Assembly (NCBI GenBank): GCA_905214735.1
Contig: CAJMNI010000056.1
Coordinates: forward strand, 1-11,175
Direction: 5' to 3'
Length of the DNA: 11,175 nt
Origin: an uncultured bacterium
GTDB taxonomy: Bacteria; Bacteroidota; Bacteroidia; Bacteroidales; Muribaculaceae
The notes below the pieces were generated by a model. That model was not told the DNA's origin and searched no databases. It saw only the letters and a list, made by a program, of their open reading frames with translations. The position numbers were made by a program, and so were the translations under genes. Below, in pieces: positions 9,001 to 11,175 of this stretch. Positions within the stretch are counted from its first letter, which is position 1. Every line of letters starts with the position of its first letter.

Positions 9001-10792
9001 CCTTCTGGGATACGCTCTTGATGAAGAGATCGTTGGCGACATCGACTTTCGTGCCGCCGAGCAGGTTGTCGAGACGCACGCCATAAATGGCGAAACCGAC
9101 ATACCAGTCGCCCTCTTCGGGGAAGCTGATGCTTTTGGCATTCCATTCGTTTGTTCCTTCGAGTTCAGTCTCCAGATAAGTGGCGACCGGCTCACCCCAG
9201 TTCATGCGGTCTTTCGAGAGATAGACCTTGAGGAAGTGCGTATCTTCTTTCGAAGAGTCGTCGGAAGCAACGTCAAAGCTCATCACATCGCCGGCGGCTG
9301 CATGCAGTTTGGGAGTGATAAACTTGTTGTTGCCCTCGGCATAGTCCGAATTTGTATATGATTTCAACCAATAGTTGTATCCGCCATTCACATATTTGAA
9401 ATCATGCTGAACTCCGCCTTCTGCAACGGTGCCTGCCGGATATGCGAATTTGTTATCTGAATTGAAGTCGGCAAACCATGTTCCTTCGGCAATCATCGTG
9501 GCCGAAACCGGAAGGGTGAAAGTCTTGTCTTCACCACCGTTTTCTGAATAGACAATCACGAGATTCCCTGCGAATTTGCCTGCCTCTGTGGCGGGGAAAG
9601 TAATGTCAAACGGCTTTGTCTCCAGCTTCCCGAGCACGAACTCGGAGCCGTCGAGATTCATCGTGAACCCTTCGGGAAGGCTGATGCTCTTGATTGTGAG
9701 CGGGGCGATACCGTTGTTGAAAATTTCATAGTTCATGGTAGTCGCGGCCGAAACCATACCCATCGCCACCGGATCAGTGTATTCGGATGTCTGCGAAGAG
9801 TTTGCTTTGCGGAACACGAACTTCGCCTCCCAGGGCTTATAATTCGAATTTGCGCGGGTCACTTTCGATCCCTGCAGGTTCTCCATCAGATTGATGGGGA
9901 TATTCCTGTAACTGCTGGCCCATATTTTTGTCGGATCCTCCACAAGCGCCTCCACATCAAAAGGCTCCGATGTGGCGCCGATTGCAAGGTCACAAGGCAC
10001 GGGAACTGTGGCAAGCACTTCATCCTTGTTGCCATATACAAGAGAGACGCTGTAGTTGTTATCTCCCTGAGTAAGATTGGCCTCACCGTTGTTCTGCACT
10101 GTCACCGTATACTTGACACTCACCTTTCCATCGGGCTGCTGATCCCAATAGATCACGCCGGTAGTGGCCGAAGGCTCAGCCGTGACAATCTTGATGCTCT
10201 TTTCAGGTTCGATTACTGCCGATTCGGCGCGGAAGTCATCGAGATAGACTTTCGAGGCGCGGATGCCGACACGCTGGCCGTCAAGACCGAGCTCTGCAAG
10301 ATCTACCTCAATCTCGCTATAGTCGGAATTTGTGAAATCTGCGCTTTGCGCAATTTTTTTCAGCGAACTTCCATCCTTGGCCGTTCCGGTTGCGTTAACC
10401 TTGTAGAGCTCGACATATCCGCCATAGCTCGAGTATCCTTTCACTTTCAGGTAGATTTTGCCGTTAACCACCGGGGTGACCAATAAGTCCCACACCGCTT
10501 GCTCTTCGGACCAATAATCACCCGCTTTTTGCTCGCCGCAATACAGCGCTCCGGTTCCTTCAACACCGTCGCTACTCTTGTAAGTATAGGTCATGTAGTA
10601 AACATAACCATAACTGTCTTCGAACTTGTCGACAATGTGTTTCCAGTTTGAAGCGACGCGGAAATCATGGTTGCTTGTGCTGATCGCGCTGTTGAAGTCG
10701 ACGGTGTAGTTTTCCACCGTCGCCGCTTGCGAAACCAGCCCGCCGGTCATTGTCATGGCCAGCGCCATAAGAAACTTGTAGAGTCGTTTCAT
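6089..10792 (-). CDS. Gene A: giant secreted repeat protein (J/ASH/CARDB modules, CarboxypepD-reg, sorting tail)
   Basis: Predicted surface protein of 1567 aa. Residues 1-23 form a signal peptide (MKRLYK, then a hydrophobic stretch ending SQA). Modules in order: J-like 27-195 (VYLDDF); CARDB/Ig-like about 198-320; then two tandem super-modules of ASH (about 322-433; 693-808), J-like (435-597; 809-963, both with FITPKLHA) and CARDB-like (598-690; 965-1073). Next is a beta module 1078-1252 (QLYTADDLGL, IKSIRFKG), a carboxypeptidase-regulatory-like domain 1256-1337 (LSGTVTDPDGNAVEGA), an unnamed module 1338-1525 (NAVALPFSLT, AGVPYLVYI), and a short sorting-like tail 1528-1567 (IYDLNGFRVKNP, GIYIINGK). 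No catalytic residues are recognised. The start is supported by the signal peptide; the leader is A-rich without Shine-Dalgarno. It is the first gene of the three-gene run. A role as a long stalk or matrix protein is inferred. Domain boundaries are approximate and need a profile search. Confidence 0.94.
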   Translation of the reverse strand: MKRLYKFLMALAMTMTGGLVSQAATVENYTVDFNSAISTSNHDFRVASNWKHIVDKFEDSYGYVYYMTYTYKSSDGVEGTGALYCGEQKAGDYWSEEQAVWDLLVTPVVNGKIYLKVKGYSSYGGYVELYKVNATGTAKDGSSLKKIAQSADFTNSDYSEIEVDLAELGLDGQRVGIRASKVYLDDFRAESAVIEPEKSIKIVTAEPSATTGVIYWDQQPDGKVSVKYTVTVQNNGEANLTQGDNNYSVSLVYGNKDEVLATVPVPCDLAIGATSEPFDVEALVEDPTKIWASSYRNIPINLMENLQGSKVTRANSNYKPWEAKFVFRKANSSQTSEYTDPVAMGMVSAATTMNYEIFNNGIAPLTIKSISLPEGFTMNLDGSEFVLGKLETKPFDITFPATEAGKFAGNLVIVYSENGGEDKTFTLPVSATMIAEGTWFADFNSDNKFAYPAGTVAEGGVQHDFKYVNGGYNYWLKSYTNSDYAEGNNKFITPKLHAAAGDVMSFDVASDDSSKEDTHFLKVYLSKDRMNWGEPVATYLETELEGTNEWNAKSISFPEEGDWYVGFAIYGVRLDNLLGGTKVDVANDLFIKSVSQKDEVQSGVSYDASVDVIAVTDIAKETYTVKYYVDGVAVADLTARAMTASATSTTTFKTTYSITADQTKTVPTYFEFVFDDGTTYRSADKYIKVTNESYFVFFDKDTYVGGYAPDSRKIAIDFGKVNAAGIAKEFEIYNWGTAPLQVKSISVPEGFSVSAEAPLAVEGKARQQVDVIFSTEVPGSFSGNLEIVYVDSEGADATYTLPVSGTMMDPTKWYAPFNDGSEEVAWPKGSIRGKNVSAVNTSYSNPNFHITSSYTEDNMFITPKLHAEAGEAIQFDAQLYSNYWTEGTVNVYAAATREGLSDETSRKHLVTVSGNSEDEALKPVTAEYKTFSAVMDEAGDYYIGFEITGQLKVDEIFGFTLVPVAHEWMNVTASVPETGMQNNEVKGSLKVLNIGLVDEKAGDYTVKVTVNGKEFASQPEVTIYSRNLIDDEARTTVPFSFRSSKVGTFPVNVEISAGDYTIAAEPVEITITEEILNGEKVVGDSKGTSSIFNNLNYNHSESVQLYTADDLGLAAGAKIKSIRFKGTGTSDDLVTAVKVYYELTDETVETKPTSTTYDTSNMTLILDNENYEWKKSSTLTDLLVINLENPIVYEAGKSLRIFVKSDANKFKSFYFEAFSQKGNAYRQYNDYTLSGSWGDIMERPVMYLDLAIEPRALSGTVTDPDGNAVEGAVVVLTSNDGDDVEYEATSGADGAYNVNVIQSSRTYDAMVTAEGMEAGEEGINVADESLVKDFQLSHVFVISEEGANLFDAANAVVYLKPMLKDGLNAVALPFSLTKDEVYSIFGANADVYTFQGAKAASGVVQAYFPSVMHADTTVPEVAPEAQAEAEVAMKAGVPYLVYIDEEMQPQKFNADVKAEMKKTVTENMDFVATAAEVEPADNQLVLNGTQFAKAAEGVKVLPFQAYLLAKNSDIAGAAVNLHSMPDAVEGIVIDREGDDVIYDLNGFRVKNPDKGIYIINGKAVMVK
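7577..9829 (-). repeat. Tandem ASH-J-CARDB super-module in gene A
   Basis: Two copies of a unit of about 370 aa lie head to tail: residues 322-690 (bases 8723-9829) and 693-1072 (bases 7577-8716). Aligned landmarks are YEIFNNG/FEIYNWG (355, 730), SISLPEGF/SISVPEGF (369, 744), TLPVSATM/TLPVSGTM (426, 800) and FITPKLHA (491, 860). Offsets of 369-375 residues are nearly constant. The N-terminal J-CARDB pair (27-320) looks like a third unit lacking its ASH domain. Confidence 0.85.
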
Positions 10793-10877
10793 AAGCTGTA
10801 GTTTATATTGTTGTTAATTAAAAAATTTGTTTTCGAGTTTATGTTAGTTTATGATTGCTGTTTTATGTTCGCTATTT

Positions 10878-10910
10878 ATGATTGTTGTATGGTTGTCGTA
10901 TGATTGTTAT
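10878..10910. repeat. Three 11-bp direct repeats in the gene A leader
   Basis: On the plus strand, three adjacent 11-mers start at 10878, 10889 and 10900 and fit ATGRTTGTYRT (copies differ at up to three positions). A fourth core ATGATTG lies apart at 10851-10857. The period equals about one helical turn, so a protein could read the copies from one face of the DNA. On the mRNA (minus strand) they give an A/C-rich, G-poor unstructured segment. Confidence 0.6.
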
Positions 10911-10944
10911 CACATGATATTGCTGTATCATAATTGCTTCCGGA

Positions 10945-10970
10945 CTCCGTCGGCGCGGCTTTTGACGGAG
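10945..10970. other. GC-rich stem-loop in the gene A leader (proximal)
   Basis: A 7-bp perfect inverted repeat (CTCCGTC 10945-10951 and GACGGAG 10964-10970) encloses a 12-nt loop. It lies within the predicted 5' UTR. Neither side is followed by a convincing U run, so it is not called a terminator. Confidence 0.5.
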
Positions 10971-11010
10971 CCTTGGCGTGTGTGCTGTTTTAATTTGTTC
11001 AACCCATGCT

Positions 11011-11027
11011 TGCCGGAATCTCCGGCA
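11011..11027. other. GC-rich stem-loop in the gene A leader (distal)
   Basis: A 7-bp perfect inverted repeat (TGCCGGA 11011-11017, TCCGGCA 11021-11027) has a 3-nt loop. A small second stem abuts it (GCCG 11028-11031 with CGGC 11035-11038). Together they form a compact GC-rich island in an otherwise AT-rich region. It lies about 70-85 nt downstream of the predicted transcription start. Confidence 0.5.
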
Positions 11028-11087
11028 GCCGACGCGGCAAAATGCTGTAACGATAAGTTAAGTGACACCGGTGAATTTTATATCGCG

Positions 11088-11102
11088 ATGTCAAACTGAC
11101 AT
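11088..11102. promoter_or_regulatory. Palindrome over the predicted gene A transcription start, candidate operator
   Basis: A perfect 6-bp inverted repeat with a 3-bp centre (ATGTCA 11088-11093, TGACAT 11097-11102) directly abuts the -7 element at 11104-11111 and covers the expected +1. Additional TGTCA half-sites on the minus strand occur at 11132-11136 (beside the -33) and 11063-11067. This arrangement suits a dimeric repressor, but it could also form a small 5'-end hairpin in the RNA. Confidence 0.45.
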
Positions 11103-11103
11103 G

Positions 11104-11138
11104 CAAATATAAAACTTTTTTTTTTAGTACATGACAAA
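11104..11138 (-). promoter_or_regulatory. Bacteroidetes-type promoter for gene A
   Basis: On the minus strand, TATATTTG (11111-11104) matches the Bacteroidetes primary-sigma -7 consensus TAnnTTTG at every fixed position. A TTTG (11138-11135), within TTTTTG, serves as the -33. The spacer is 23 nt, at the long end of the 17-23 range reported for this phylum, and contains a run of ten A (11125-11116). Transcription would start near 11097, giving a leader of about 305 nt before gene A. Confidence 0.6.
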
Positions 11139-11175
11139 AATTGAAATTATGCTGTTAAACATCTAAATTTCAGAC

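Larger units (their letters stand above)
10793..11097 (-). promoter_or_regulatory. Long structured 5' leader of gene A
   Basis: This non-coding stretch of about 305 nt lies between the predicted transcription start (near 11097) and the gene A ATG. The part nearest the gene is A-rich and unstructured. Upstream lie 11-bp direct repeats (10878-10910), then two GC-rich hairpins (10945-10970 and 11011-11027). A 19-codon minus-strand frame (10931-10872) and an 82-codon plus-strand frame (10851-11099) cross it; neither shows protein-like features. No perfect TAnnTTTG nearer the gene was found, which is why the leader is read as transcribed. It matches no riboswitch family that I recognise. Confidence 0.5.

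Noticed and set aside
8489..9361. 290-codon plus-strand frame opposite gene A
   Set aside because: Antisense to the repeated modules of gene A. Cys- and Arg-rich composition with no recognisable domain suggests a shadow frame.
57..10792. Protease or other enzyme domains, as in gingipains
   Set aside because: No catalytic His/Cys pair, zinc motif or hydrolase signature was found in the three proteins; every recognised segment is a beta-sandwich accessory domain.
10872..10931. 19-codon minus-strand leader ORF before gene A
   Set aside because: Low-complexity A/C-rich sequence from the direct repeats; no initiation signal and no pause-type codon run, so no attenuator peptide is supported.
10851..11099. 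82-codon plus-strand frame in the gene A leader
   Set aside because: The start is hydrophobic, but the frame runs through the hairpins, the repeats and the promoter palindrome. It has no clear plus-strand promoter or start-site support and its composition is erratic.
10793..11175. Invertible promoter, CRISPR array or tRNA in the right-hand spacer
   Set aside because: No long inverted repeats flank the promoter within the window, the 11-bp repeats have no spacers, and no tRNA-like cloverleaf was seen.

Overview
The window looks like chromosomal DNA from the order Bacteroidales, phylum Bacteroidota. Evidence: three very long secreted beta-sandwich proteins with type IX secretion system (T9SS)-like C-terminal tails; start codons with AT-rich leaders and no Shine-Dalgarno; a perfect Bacteroidetes -7 element (TAnnTTTG); and GC-richer coding than spacer DNA. 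The style of the tails and modules resembles gut lineages such as Muribaculaceae or Prevotella relatives. That family-level guess is inference only.

All three genes lie on the minus strand, so the locus reads from right to left. The right end (10793-11175) is a non-coding leader and promoter region. It holds a TAnnTTTG promoter with a run of ten A in its spacer, a palindrome over the predicted transcription start, GC-rich hairpins and 11-bp direct repeats. Next come gene A (6089-10792, 1567 aa), a 122-nt spacer with a hairpin, gene B (2589-5966, 1125 aa), a 66-nt spacer with a strong UUCG-loop hairpin, and gene C (57-2522, 821 aa). Bases 1-56 hold nothing I can call.

Each protein has an N-terminal signal peptide, an extracellular string of beta-sandwich modules and a C-terminal tail of the kind T9SS uses to deliver proteins to the cell surface. 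The modules are choice-of-anchor J/cleaved-adhesin-like, ASH/choice-of-anchor D-like, CARDB/Ig-like, FN3 and carboxypeptidase-regulatory/PEGA-like. No catalytic domain is visible, so adhesion, scaffold or surface-coat roles are more likely than enzymatic ones. Gene C consists of two copies of a unit in which a J domain sits inside an FN3 domain, the layout of the haemagglutinin/adhesin regions of Porphyromonas gingipains and HagA. Gene A contains a repeated ASH-J-CARDB super-module of about 370 aa.

The genes are probably functionally related surface proteins, partly co-transcribed, with expression possibly tapered by the hairpins in both spacers. The most interesting leads are the promoter/leader architecture (possible homopolymer phase variation plus a candidate operator), the terminator-like hairpin 15 nt before the gene C start, and the differing sorting tails on three neighbouring proteins.
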